This document shows, in pieces, positions 1-10,897 of a stretch of DNA of 64,000 bases. The position numbers were made by a program, and so were the translations under genes. Source of the DNA: Lunularia cruciata. Lineage: Eukaryota; Streptophyta; Marchantiopsida; Lunulariales; Lunulariaceae. Numbering within the stretch: the first letter of the stretch is position 1; each line of letters starts with the position of its first letter. The DNA lies in NCBI GenBank assembly GCA_948567375.1, contig OX419757.1, forward strand, positions 14,832,974 to 14,896,973, given 5' to 3'. The notes under the pieces are model-generated. The model saw only the letters and a list, made by a program, of their open reading frames with translations, did no database searches and was not told where the DNA came from.

Positions 1-1050
1 GTTGATCAAATAGTTTGAGTTTTAGAATGTGTTTTAGAATGATCTGCCAAAGGGATTATCTTCTAATCATGGTATGCCTTTTAAGATTGAGCTATTACCA
101 AGGAGTAATATAATGAGTAAGCCAATCTATTGGCTCTCATCAAAGGAGTTGGAGGAGTTACAAACAAAACTTACGGAAATTTTATAGAAGGATTTCATAC
201 AACATAGTACATCTCCTTGGGGAGCACCGGTACTATTTGTTCCAAAGAAGGATGGAGGTACTATTTGTTCTGAAGAAGGATGGAGGACTTTGTTTATGTA
301 TTGATTACCAAGGGTTCAATAAATGAAGATTTCATAAAGAAACAATGAAGAATGCATATCCTTTGCCTTGAATTGATGACTTGCTTCACCAATTGAGTGG
401 AGTAAAATACTTCTTCATGTTGGATCTTTTTAGTGGTTATTGGTAAATCCCCATTGATAGGGAAGATGTGCAAAAGACTACCTTTTGCACAAGGTATGGA
501 ATTTTGAATGGAGAGTTCTACCTTTTGGGCTCACTTATGCTCCAACAATCTTCATGGGTCAGATGTATCGGGTGTTGGATGGACTATTGGATTGGTACAC
601 GGTGGTGTTCTTGGATGACATTTAAATTTATAGTAAGACAAAGGTGGAACACACAAATCACATGCAAGAAGTCCTAAGATTACTATGACAATGGAAGTTT
701 TACTACAAGAAGTCAAAGTGTGCCTTTTGGTAGAACAAAGTTACCTTCTTCAATCATAAGATCTCATTGGAAGGGATCAAGATGGAAGAGGAGAAAATCA
801 AGGCCATCACTAATTGGCCTACTCCAAAGGATGCTACAAAAGTATGGGCATTCAATGGATTGTTTAGTTTTTATTGACAATTCATCCACTATTATGCTCA
901 TATAGCTGCACCATTGATTGATCTCTTGGGAAAAAAACTTGAGCTTTCAGTGGACAAACAAGCACAAAGAAGCATTCAAGAAGCTGAAACATATGGTGTC
1001 TTCAAGACCCATTCTTCAACCATATATGATCCTCAACTACCTTGTGTGGT
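1..1050 (+). mobile_element. Chromovirus A (Ty3/gypsy), RT to RNase H start
   Basis: Fossil pol region of a Ty3/gypsy retrotransposon that enters from beyond the window. Translation shows typical reverse transcriptase landmarks: the STSPWGAPVLFVPKKDGG-type fingers segment near 200-260, an RT palm region, and an FLDDI active-site block near 605-625. The start of RNase H follows. It is broken in many places (of the order of ten), so this is an old copy. The same element resumes at 2952 and again at 18667, being split by alpha1 and by element B. The chromodomain at its far end (about 19790-19960) places it in the chromovirus clade. Confidence 0.85.
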
Positions 1051-2951
1051 TGTGACAACCCGGCAAATATCACTTTTGCGGTAATCGGGTAAGTAAAGTT
1101 CGTTCCCGCAGAGATACGAGTCAGAAATGTCCAAATACAAAGCAAAGTAACAATTTCAGTTCTTCTTGAGTTCTTCTTTAGTCTCTCAGGTAGAAACCAC
1201 ACCCAGAAGAGAGTAACAAGCACTGACTCGCAGTCTTGTCACAAATTAACACTCCATAATCACAACTCCATCAATTATTTCCAAACAATCTTGATTGTGA
1301 TGATTCAGGCTCTCCCAAAAATGGCACTTCACTGCAAAACGACTTCGCCTCAGAATTGTGTTCCACCCTTCCACTGAAGGCACAACTTCCTCGATCGAAA
1401 TTGCTTCATATCAACTTCGCACTGCACTCACAAATGCAGAATACTACCAACACTACAATTCCTCTCAGATCTGTCAAGGCATTGCTTCGATTGCACTTCA
1501 CTCAGGATCAAACACACAGAATGAAGATCAAGGCAGTGGAATCCAACATCCAACAAGCACTCTGACTTGCACTTCAAATTTCTCCAAACACTCACAAACA
1601 CAATTGCGAAATTGATACTCGGAATCAAGCTCAAGCAACGAGCACTGCTTCACAGCACTTCGCTTTATCTATTCTCAGAAATAATGAGCACTGAACAACA
1701 ATTTCCTACAAATGCCACTCTTAAATAGTGAAGCAATCGACAGTTCTAACAACTATACCGTTTCTACATCAACTGTTCTAACCTGCAGATCCGAAATGAC
1801 AATGCAACCTTTCATATCTGCCCCTTCAAATCTCAAATCGGTTACTAATCCGATCCGATGTCTACTTCTTCCTTGGCTTTCAACCCTGAACCCGAAGTAA
1901 TATTACTTCCTACTACTCTATCCTCGGGTTTCACATCTCCTACTTCCTCCACTAATTCTAACATTTCTCCTTCCTGATATGAAATTCCTATCATAGTTAA
2001 GCTTTCTAAATCTCTATCTCCCGACCAACTCTTCTCTAAAGTGTCAAATGTCAAATCTGAAGACACCTGCACTCCTATCTCTCTTACCTCGGGTTTAACT
2101 ACTATCAATTCCTTTACTAATTCTATTGTGTCATCATCAAGAATTGTAATTGAAACCATGAATAAACTATCTACACCTTCAATTTGTAATCCACTTTCTC
2201 CTAATCACTCATGTCACTAACCCGAAGACACTTATAGTCTGATCCTGCACTTCGGGTTTATTCACTACTGCTACTTCTCCTTCAATTCAGGTTCCATCTT
2301 CAATTAGAACTGAAATTGAAGTCATGTGTATCTTAACTATCTTCTTTCTCTACTCTAACTTCCTCTGATCCCTCTGGCAAAACTCCCAAAAACACCTTCA
2401 CTACACTCCGAAGTCCGGCTACCTCTGATTTAGTCATCTTCATCTTGAGGCGAAGTCTTTAGACCCGAAGTCATGTAAACCCGAAGTACGAAATCCGAAG
2501 TCACATTGACCTGAAGACACTTTGACTCGAAGTACACTTACTCCAGAAACTTCAAATGCTTGTAACTTCTTCTACAAACCTCCAAACTTTGCGATTTTGG
2601 TAGCAATGGAAAGCCCTGAACGAGACGCTTCCAACGAGATATATCACGCTTGTTGGACTTGTGTGCATTGAGATATGGCCCCCGCAAAAAATCCTGACTT
2701 GTAACTTCTATTTCTCCTTCGGGTTTGCACTCCTTAACGTTTGATCCAAGTTTTTCCCTTCTCTGACACGAAGTAAGCTTCTTCGGGTCTGATCCAGTCC
2801 AAGTCCTTCTTCCTCTTACATGAAATTGACTTCCTCGGGTCTGATCAAATCACAGGTTTGCACTCATTTCTTGTCCATTTGGTTTCAATTTGGTTTCAGC
2901 AAGGCATTTCTTCTTCTAAACTTGTCCAAAATGAAAAATGTGGGTACCACA
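1051..2951 (-). mobile_element. Alpha1: LTR-like insertion, short form, 5-bp TSD GTGGT
   Basis: A 1,901-bp segment beginning TGTGACAACCCGG and ending GGGTACCACA. It is flanked by GTGGT at 1046-1050 and at 2952-2956, and chromovirus A resumes after the right copy, so both ends are well defined. There is no primer site, gag or pol inside; it behaves like a solo LTR. The strand given is that of the coding relic: 1845-2159 on the minus strand encodes a tail resembling the C-terminus of the coiled-coil protein in alpha2 (shared motif DTLEKS). The part 2390-2560 holds a cluster of CCGAAGT-like motifs. Confidence 0.9.
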
Positions 2952-3520
2952 GTGGTTGATTCAATACTTCTAACTTTGCAATTGGAGCCGTGTTGCAATA
3001 GGAATTCCCAAATGGTAACATCCTATTGCCTTTGTGTCTCACAGACTAAATACAACAAAAAGGAGTTACTTTGCTCAAGATCAAGAACAACTAGCAATGG
3101 TATATGTGACCAAGGTATGGAGACATGATCTCTTTGGGAAACAAGTAATCATGCAAACTGATCACAAACCTTTGTTATATACATTATACTTGGAACACTT
3201 GAAGAGTCAACATCATTGATGGAAGGAACAACTACAATTGTTTGACATCAAACTTGAGTACAAACTCGGTTAGTTTCATATAATCCTTGATGCCCTATCT
3301 TAACAACCTGATTTGAAGTCTCTTCCTCCCATCACTACAACAATTACAATGGTATCAATTGATTCCAAAGTCTAAATTGAGTTTAAGACTACTTTACAAC
3401 AAGATCCTTGCTTTTAGATGGTACAAGGTCATCTTGTAGAATGTGCCAAGGAGTACAAAACCTTCTCTTTCAAGGAAGGTCTTCTACTTTTTGAGAACCA
3501 GATTTATGTTCCAGCCAAGG
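2952..3520 (+). mobile_element. Chromovirus A, RNase H and pol linker
   Basis: Continuation of element A after the alpha1 insertion. The 3034-3219 frame reads as the gypsy RNase H core (FGKQVIMQTDHKPLLYTL) and is followed by linker sequence with an ENQIYVP stretch near 3490-3515, which normally precedes the integrase zinc-binding region. The coding sequence then meets element B at the direct repeat CAAGGA. A similar sequence, undisturbed at this point, is found at 40062-40199, which supports the reading that B is an insertion here. Confidence 0.8.
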
Positions 3521-4172
3521 AAGTCATGCGTATATACATCACTACTCAACACATCACTGTCAATATCACACACTATAGAAGCACAACTCACACATAAGTC
3601 ATACATGGACTCTAAAGTGCCACAATAATCAGTTTGGTTACACAACTCAAATCACACTCAATCAGATCAATACTTGATCTATCACTCAATGATCTGCCAA
3701 CAATTGGGCATTGATTACAGTCAAGCCACATCCACTCTAGCTAAGAGACTCTAGGTGATGCTTGCCAAATTTCTGTCCACTCTAGCCAAGAACTCAAAGG
3801 CTCAACAATAGAGAAGTGAGCTCTTTAGAGCTGCACTCCCAAGGTATACTCTTGATTTTGACCTAGATTTCACACCAACGGTCCCATTGATGACACACCT
3901 AACGGTACAAATGGTGCAAATGACAATAGGCTCCACCATGTAGTTGGTACCTAAAACATGAAATTTGATTGACAAAAAGTAGTCTTTGAGTAATTGCCAA
4001 AATACCTCTAACTACTATCATTGCTACTCCAATGTTCAAGCAATCTAGATGCAAAGCTACAAATGGTGTGACAATTGTTGTGCATATATACATTGCTACA
4101 TAACATACATTGCTATCAACATCAAACACTATAGAACTCACACATAAGTCATACATGGACTCTAAAGTGCCA
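3521..4172 (-). mobile_element. Element B, left (3') LTR remnant with internal repeat
   Basis: Bases 3631-4073 match 18226-18668 at about 85 percent by eye, so these are the two LTRs of B. Only part of the left LTR is recognisable. A segment of about 97 bp at 3527-3624 is repeated at 4078-4172; both copies end in AAGTGCCACA. The direct repeat CAAGGA occurs at 3516-3521 and at 18667-18672, consistent with target duplication around B. The high LTR divergence marks B as old. Exact LTR limits on this side are uncertain. Confidence 0.6.
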
Positions 4173-4187
4173 CAATTGCCCCCCTAG
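4173..4187 (-). other. Polypurine tract of element B
   Basis: On the minus strand the tract CTAGGGGGGCAAT abuts the left LTR end at 4172. This is the usual place and composition for the plus-strand primer of an LTR retrotransposon. Confidence 0.5.
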
Positions 4188-5745
4188 CTGGTGGTTAGGT
4201 CCCTCTAACTCTAGATAGCCATCTACTCCAAGTATATGGTATACCATAGTACCATCAATGTTTGGGAGGTGGCATGGTGCACAATTATGCATATGATCCT
4301 TCCAAACAACACCATCATGTCCTTCCAACACAAAGACTCCAAATGGAAAAACCTCATGCACTCTCAAGATAGTATGGCCTGTTGAAACATCAAGTGTCAT
4401 CAATGTTGTCTATTGTAGATATACATAGTCACCTAGATGAAATCAACAAATCGAGGGTCTATAACCTTCTCCTCAAATAGTAGCATAATGTAAGGTATCC
4501 TTATGCTGAGCAATTGTCAAGTTCTTATCACTCTCAAAAAGATCTCTACCCGTTGAGAATATGCGCTTACCCATATATCTGGATCATCCAAGTCCAAGAC
4601 TACAATAGAATCTTGATAAATGGCTACAAGTAAATCTAGATCTCATCCATAGAGTAGAAAGTATGGAGAGAAGGATGCTAAGGAGGCTTGCCGGCTGAAC
4701 CGGTAGCCCATGGCCAACCAAGGTAATTGGAGATCCCAATCTCCCAAGTGGCCTCTTTGCAATCCCCTCTTCACTATTTGAACCACTTTCTCTGCTAAGC
4801 CATCTGCATTAAAGTGATCTTGGGAGGTAGTTCAATGATCAATTAAAGCCTTGTCACACAAGACCTAAAACTCTCCCAAGAATTCTATATCATGATCAGT
4901 CAAAACCTCAACTTGTGCACCAAAATGATTGAGAACCTGATCCAAGAATGAGTAAGCTGTCCCTTCATTGGACCTATCAAGAAGTGCCACCAACTCAATC
5001 CACTTGGAAAAGTGCTCCACCATCACCAAAACATGCCAATTATATCTCACAATCAACGGTAAAGGTCCAGTGAAGTCCAAACTCCAACGGTAACCCAATC
5101 TCATAATCAATAATGGGTGTAATTATGGTGTAAGAGCATTGAATGATGCTCTAACTTGGTCACAAACCACACATCTGGCAACAAATTACTATACATTGGT
5201 CTACATACTGTGGCACCAATAATGATTATGGAGTAAGCTATATGTACAATTTACTCCAAAATGTCCTAGCTCCTCATGAGCATGACGGACCAACTATAGT
5301 ATTTGAGATGGAAGTGGTACTACTCTCACTCTACCATCCTCCCATACACTCAAAAGGTGTTTGCCCTCCAATCTGAACCACCTAACTCGCTGAAGGACAC
5401 GGTTTCTCTCCTTGGCCCCAACTGTGCCACCCACAACACCAATGTGAAGATAGTCCACCACTAAGACATCATCATGAAGATCTTGCTGAACTATACCACT
5501 ATCTCCAATCTTTGGATTTGTGACCTCAATAACTCCTCTTGTATGTGCTAAGAGAGATACCACTAAAGCCTTAGAAAATATACAAAGAAAGCTAGATGCA
5601 TGCCAACTTGGCACCATCTCCTCATTTGTCTCACCATGCCAATGTGCTCTGGTCTGATCTTGCTGGTTGGGATATGGTTTTCTATTCAAACCATCTGCAT
5701 CACGGTTCACCACTCCAGGTTTGTGAATAACCGCAAAATCATACT
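4188..5745 (-). pseudogene. Element B integrase
   Basis: Fossil Ty3/gypsy integrase on the minus strand. Around 4865-5110 the translation shows a catalytic-core start (RWSLDFTGPLP) and a second acidic block (LTDHDIEFLGEF). The far C-terminal part, near 4149-4403, contains CAPCHLPNIDG, a tail I associate with a plant gypsy lineage that lacks a chromodomain. The stretch 5294-5713 links integrase to RNase H. It is broken several times. No chromodomain was seen in B, which sets it apart from A, D and E. Confidence 0.75.
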
Positions 5746-5746
5746 C

Positions 5747-6085
5747 CTATAAAATTAGGGCCCATCGTGCAAGCTTTCTTGAAAGCTTGTCGGACTCCAT
5801 CAACCACTTTAGTGACTGATGATTAGTGATGAGAGTAAAGGGGTTACCAAATAGGTAACATAAAAAATGTGCTTCTGCCCAAACTGCTGCCAAGTACTCC
5901 CCCTCATATGAACTATACTTCACCTCCGCTGAATTGTTGGAGCGACTAGCATAGGCCACCACAAACTCCTTCCCCTCATCATCATGTTGAGTAAGCATTG
6001 CTCCAAGCCTCAACATACTCCAATCAGTGTGAACCTGAAATGGCCGTCCTTTGATCGGTCTCCTCAAAATAGGAGCAGATATCAA
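5747..6085 (-). pseudogene. Element B RNase H
   Basis: Minus-strand frame with the full gypsy RNase H pattern in order: FQVHTDWSMLRLGAML, then FVVAYASRS, then YSSYEGEYLAAVWA, then LITNHQSLKWLM. It lies directly upstream (in element direction) of integrase, as expected for gypsy gene order. This is one of the best-preserved parts of B. Confidence 0.85.
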
Positions 6086-6990
6086 CCTCTCCGTGAGCTC
6101 TACAAAAGCTCTCTCTTGCTCATCTCCTCAACACCACTCATGTGTAAGCTTAGTCAACTTTGTCAAGGCGTTGGCAATAGCACTAAATCCTCAAACATAT
6201 GGGCGATAGAAGTTCACCAACCCAAGGAATGCTCACACTCTACTCACATCCATAGGCCAAGGAATATGTGCAATAGCCTCCACTTTGGTATGTTGAACAC
6301 CAAGTCCTCTAGGGTAGATAGTGTGACCCAAATACTCAATCTGCTTGTGAAAGAACCTACACTTCATAGAATGTAATTTGAGTCCATGAGATCTCAACCT
6401 CTCAAACACCTCCAACAAATGTCTCTCATGCTCCTCCACAATAGTTCTATAGACCAAAATGTCATCAATATAGCACCCAGCAAAATCCAACCCAGCTAGG
6501 ATCCTATCCATGACCCTCTAGAACTCAGCACGAGCATTCTTTAACCTAGATGGTAAGAACCTCCATTGATATAACACATCCTTGCTGTGAGGATCAATAG
6601 CCTTGAATGCTATCTTGGACTTAACCTCCTCTTTGATTGGCAACTGGTGATATCCTTCTTGAAGATCCAAAGTATTGAAGACCTTTGCATGCTCAATTGT
6701 TTCAAAGATCTCCTCCGGTGTAGGCGTGGCATACCAATTAGCCCTAGTCTATTTGTTGATAGGAAAATTATCTCCACACATCTGTCTAATTGTGTAGTTT
6801 CCATGCATATCCTTCTTGGTTGGCATCACTATCACTGATGCATACTCTCCATGTGAAATCTCTACCAAACTAGCCTCAAAAAGGTCACTACTCCAGCTCT
6901 GAATCAATGTACTCTCCATATCACTATATTGATAAGGACGTCAGAAAACTGATGTATTACTAGTCAGCTCAATCCAAATACCAGGTCCTT
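6086..6990 (-). pseudogene. Element B reverse transcriptase
   Basis: Minus-strand fossil RT. The active-site block reads AGCYIDDILVY (about 6430-6485), followed by the thumb segment HSMKCRFFHKQIEYLGH. Upstream, toward 6600-6990, the palm and fingers are recognisable but interrupted several times. Order MTase - RT - RNase H - integrase is clear on this strand. Confidence 0.8.
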
Positions 6991-7790
6991 TTAGAGCACC
7001 CAAATCCTTCATACTGAAGGCAAAACAACTCATGGAGCTCCTAAAGAACCTCCAACTCTTTCTCTTTCCTCTCTTGTAAGCTTAGGTCCACGATTTGGCT
7101 CCCAAGTATCCTCTATAACTGTAGTAGGAGTGGAAGATGTGCTGATTGGCTGCTACACTAGACCCTTGGGAGCAATAGTGTCATGCTCCCAAGCACTAGA
7201 GGTCCCAACCTCAGTGTGAAAAACTCCCTCTACTCTGGCTGCAAGCTCCATACGTCCTCTAGCTACATCTCAAGTAGACCAAGAGTGTAATCCAAGTAGC
7301 CCACGCTCACTTAGATGGACTCCAAGTAGACCACTCTCCCTAGTAGCCATTGGCTATGTCCCATGAATACCTTGTCCACTTGATCCATTGCATCCCAACA
7401 TGTACTTAAATTGTCTCAATAGGCACAAGGCTCACAAGTGTCCAAGTGATGATACCTATCAAGTGCATCCTACACTACTTTGCCAGCAAGGCTTACAATC
7501 CAAGTCAAACAATTTAGGTCCATAGCTTGACCTAACACCTGATGCTTGCATGCCTCTTACACTACTAAAACAACAATGATACCAATGAAAAAGCCCATTG
7601 CCCACTCTCTCTCATTAGTGTTGGGCTCCACCAATTGCTATAATTGTGAGTTCCAAACCAGTCTAGGACCTCCTTCTTGAAAAGCATGAGAGCCTGGGAA
7701 ACTCATGAGTGTAGGAAAAGCATCTTTAGGTTGTCCAACTAGGTTCACCACTGCCATAGGTGACCTATCAACCACTACCACCATCTGAGA
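6991..7790 (-). other. Element B linker between methyltransferase-like domain and RT
   Basis: Element B sequence with no domain I can name. It lies between the C-terminal part of the methyltransferase-like region and the RT fingers. In a cytosine methyltransferase this is where the target-recognition region and motifs IX-X would be expected, but I cannot identify them in the degraded sequence. Confidence 0.4.
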
Positions 7791-8142
7791 CTAATGCTCA
7801 ACATCCAAGATGTCATCAATAATGATGTGGTCTAGTCGTTGAATCCCATCATAAGCGCACTGTAGAACTTCTCTAGGTAAGAGGTTTGTCCACCAAAGAT
7901 GAAGACAATGAGCCCGTGATCCCACTCTAGCTGCATCTAACAATATAGCAGGTCCCATCCAAGAATAGACCTGATGTGTACTTGCCACCACTTTGGTAAT
8001 AGAATCACCCATCAAAGGAATGTTCTCCAAAATGTAAGTTGGAAAAATAGATTGATGAACTTGGAGATGTCGTAGTATCCATAACATCTCCCAAAACACA
8101 CCAGAACAAGGATCTTGAAGACCCAAACCCTAACCAACACAT
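7791..8142 (-). pseudogene. Element B: C5 DNA methyltransferase-like domain, motifs VI-VIII
   Basis: Minus-strand frame of about 111 residues. It contains PTYILENIPLMGDS (about 8000-8036), matching the ENV-type motif VI of cytosine-5 DNA methyltransferases. It then shows ILLDAARVGSRAHCLHLWW (about 7880-7945), matching the motif VIII region, where DNMT3 and DRM enzymes have an AHR..R.(F/W)W(G/T)NL pattern. The other half of the domain, with motifs I, II and IV, lies at 10384-10870 on the same strand, separated by the 2.2 kb insertion. The position between protease and RT shows that it belongs to element B. It is degraded and treated as a fossil. Confidence 0.75.
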
Positions 8143-10383
8143 TGTCGTGTTGTGGTTTGCGTAGCCTGTAAAAAAGTGACTTATTAGTTTTATCTCCACA
8201 TTAGTGGGGTAGGTTGTTTGCTAGATCCACCGGATGAGATGCTGCTAGGTGAGAAATCTTTGTACATGTATGTGATTGGCCACATGGGTTACAAACTTAT
8301 CATGTTTGAGGGCTCTGATGAATAAAGATGAGGGCAAGTGGAGAGACAAGGGAGTGTTTTAGTCGAGGAGTCTCGAGGGGGAGGAGGACCTTGGGAGTGA
8401 GAGTTGTAGTAGTGCGTGAGTGGTAGAGCATCAGAGGAAGCAATTGAGCATGAGATGTCCCATGCTACCAATCTTCCACTCCCAAATCCTTTTCTCATCA
8501 AGCTTTAGATTTTGCACCATGATGGCTTATGGGACTGTTGGTGGCACGTTTTCGGGTGGTATTTGTGGAGTCGGTGACCAGAAACCTGGATCCTATTGTC
8601 CTTCTGGTGCTTACTTATGAGCATGTCTGGGATTTGAAAATATATGTACTTCTATAGTTGGGGAATGCCTAAATTTTTGCTCATAAGCTTCAAGGTGGAG
8701 TTGTGGGGTCCATTTGTCAAAAAGTAAAAAGATTAAAGGACAAATATGCAAGAGATTGGGTCCCAATAGAGAAGGCTGGAGTTTTTTGACCATTGAGGGA
8801 GTTTGGGAAGGCCATTTGGGGAACAAAGGACATGGTTGGAAAGATGAGCTGACATGACAAAATTTGAAGATATAAATCACACAATTTAAGCTAATTCTAA
8901 GAGGGATATGATAGATTGAATGAAGGGGGGTAAAATTCATACCCAAGAGCACAAAGTATGCAATTGAGGAAGCTTCTTGAAACATTTTTACCATCTGTTA
9001 GTGGGATTGGAGAGTAGACAAAGTGCTTACAGTACTTAGCACAAGAAATTTTAGTTCTAGATCAATCTCAAATCAGATCTGGTTGATTAAAGTTGAAGCT
9101 TTTGAGGTGTAAGGTGATGGAGAAGAGCTAATGATCAGGTTTGGAGTTTTGGCCACTCCCCAAGTTGTGGATCGAGATACCTTATGAAAATTAATAGTCT
9201 TGTTGTTGGTTAAAGTTTGCATCTTTGGGTGAAGGTTTCATGTGAATTCTTCAAATAGAGAATTTAGGGTCTTGGATCAAATACATCTGGGTCTATAGAG
9301 CTCACAAGTTAGTCTAGCTCAGAAATTGATCCATATCTAAAGATTGGGGTTGGATTAGGCCCTCAAACTTTACAAAGTGTTAACCAAGAGCACGACCAGC
9401 TATTGCGAAAAATTTGGTTGGCTTTGGGCTCATAGAGAGTGAGATCTGATTCAACAAGTTTTATTGAAAAGATTGTCATAAGCTCGGATGAGCATTTCTT
9501 TCTTCAATCCTAATTGAATATCAATTCTCTTACTTCTGTGACTATGATTGAGAGTTTAGATTTCCATAGTGTTTTTTGAGGATCAAGTACACATCTGATT
9601 TAGAAATCAGGGGAAAGTTGGCAAGAACCAGGGGCAAAACCCTAAAAAGGGGATTTCAAAATTAGGGTGAGAGTTGCAAAAACCTGGCAAACTTTGAGAG
9701 CTTGTCAGGGGAGTTTTAGTAATATTATTGAAGTCTTTTTTATATCATTGGAAAGGTTATCTCACAGGCTTTCCATTGAATCCTAGAATATTTGAATCCA
9801 AGCTATACATGAAGAGTTATGTTCATATGAGTTGTGCATAGTTTTCCCTATCAAGAAGACATAGGAAATCTCCACATGGAGTAGGAATTTGTTGAGATCT
9901 GAAGTACAACTTGGAGGAGACTTGGAGTACAGGTAGAAATTAGCTTGATGATAGAGCACGGAGGCTCTGAAGCTCTTTTCTGACCAAAAAGCATAGAGAG
10001 TTATTGCCCCATTCCTGTGATTGGATCCTCTCTATGCTTGCATGCTTGTTTGTACGCCCAGTTGGTTTGGATTGGTGTGCGAGTGTTGCACTTCGGTTCT
10101 TTGCTTCTAGGAGGGCTGTGTATTTCTCCTTGGTAATGTTGGAAGTGATGACCAACAGACCAAAAGTGCATGTTGTGATGACATGTTAGGTTGCCCATCA
10201 CTACCCTACTCGATAGCAAGAACATGAGTTACAAGAGTGGAGGGTTCTTACTATTAGGCAACATGTGTGTTTAGACGAGTAGTTATAGGTTTACCTTTAG
10301 CATCTAATTTTTAATCTCCACAACTAGGCACCTTGTGTGTTCCCAAAAAGAGAAAAGAAAATATGACAATATGTATGTCCCTA
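8143..10383. mobile_element. 2.2 kb insertion inside the methyltransferase-like domain (probable solo LTR)
   Basis: This 2,241-bp stretch separates two halves of one protein domain and shares no coding similarity with B. It begins TGTCGTGTTGTGG and ends GTATGTCCCTA, with ACAT on both sides (8139-8142 and 10384-10387), compatible with a short target duplication. No gag, pol, primer site or long reading frame was recognised, so a solo LTR of an unidentified family is the best reading. The ends are not a perfect TG..CA pair and the duplication is only 4 bp, so the classification is tentative. Confidence 0.45.
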
Positions 10384-10870
10384 ACATGGCCATCCAAAAA
10401 TCACCAAATGAATAGGCTCATGTTGCTCCAAATCATGCACCCCCAACAAAGAAATGTCTGCTGGTAGGGCCTTCTGGTAACCTCTAATGGCTGATATTGG
10501 TAATAACTTAGGATACCAATAGGCCAAGTGTGCCACATGATGGAGAGACTCACCTAAAAGTCTCATCTCTCTCCACATACAAGTACCCTTGTACTTGTAT
10601 ACCTGCTTGTAATATCGTAGCTAGTCCATTGGTAATCCCACCAAACAACTCCAATAGACATACCTCCTCCATTGGATACTACCAAGCAATCAGTATGGTA
10701 TCCAGAGGTATCAAGGTAATTGACTCTAGAGGCTCATCCTCACACTCATCTCCTAGTGGTGCAAAGGAAGGCTCCACTCCAAGCTTGCTGCACCAACCAA
10801 TTTGCATACTACTGCAATGCCTCCTCTGAACTCCACAAAGGAACATCCAAGGTAGATGCAACAATCCCAC
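10384..10870 (-). pseudogene. Element B: C5 DNA methyltransferase-like domain, motifs I, II and IV
   Basis: On the minus strand, 10620-10658 reads LLELFGGITNGLA, which has the FxGxG-type S-adenosylmethionine loop of motif I. At about 10566-10587 follows YLYVERD, matching motif II. At 10384-10400 comes FGWPC, matching the catalytic Pro-Cys of motif IV. These precede ENIP (motif VI) and the AHC..LWW block (motif VIII) at 7791-8142, so the order I-II-IV-VI-VIII is canonical rather than permuted as in plant DRM enzymes. Cytosine methyltransferases inside retrotransposons have been described in dinoflagellates and a charophyte alga; a land-plant gypsy example would be notable. It is a broken fossil. 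Confidence 0.75.
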
Positions 10871-10897
10871 TTGTACTCCAAATCCAAGTGACCTCCT

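Noticed and set aside
8143-10383. An intron in a methyltransferase gene
   Set aside because: In the orientation of the domain the boundaries do not show GT..AG ends, and ACAT flanks suggest insertion. LTR retrotransposons rarely carry such introns.
7791-10870. A host DRM or DNMT gene fragment next to a retrotransposon
   Set aside because: Motif order is canonical rather than DRM-like, and protease and RT of one element lie directly on either side on the same strand.
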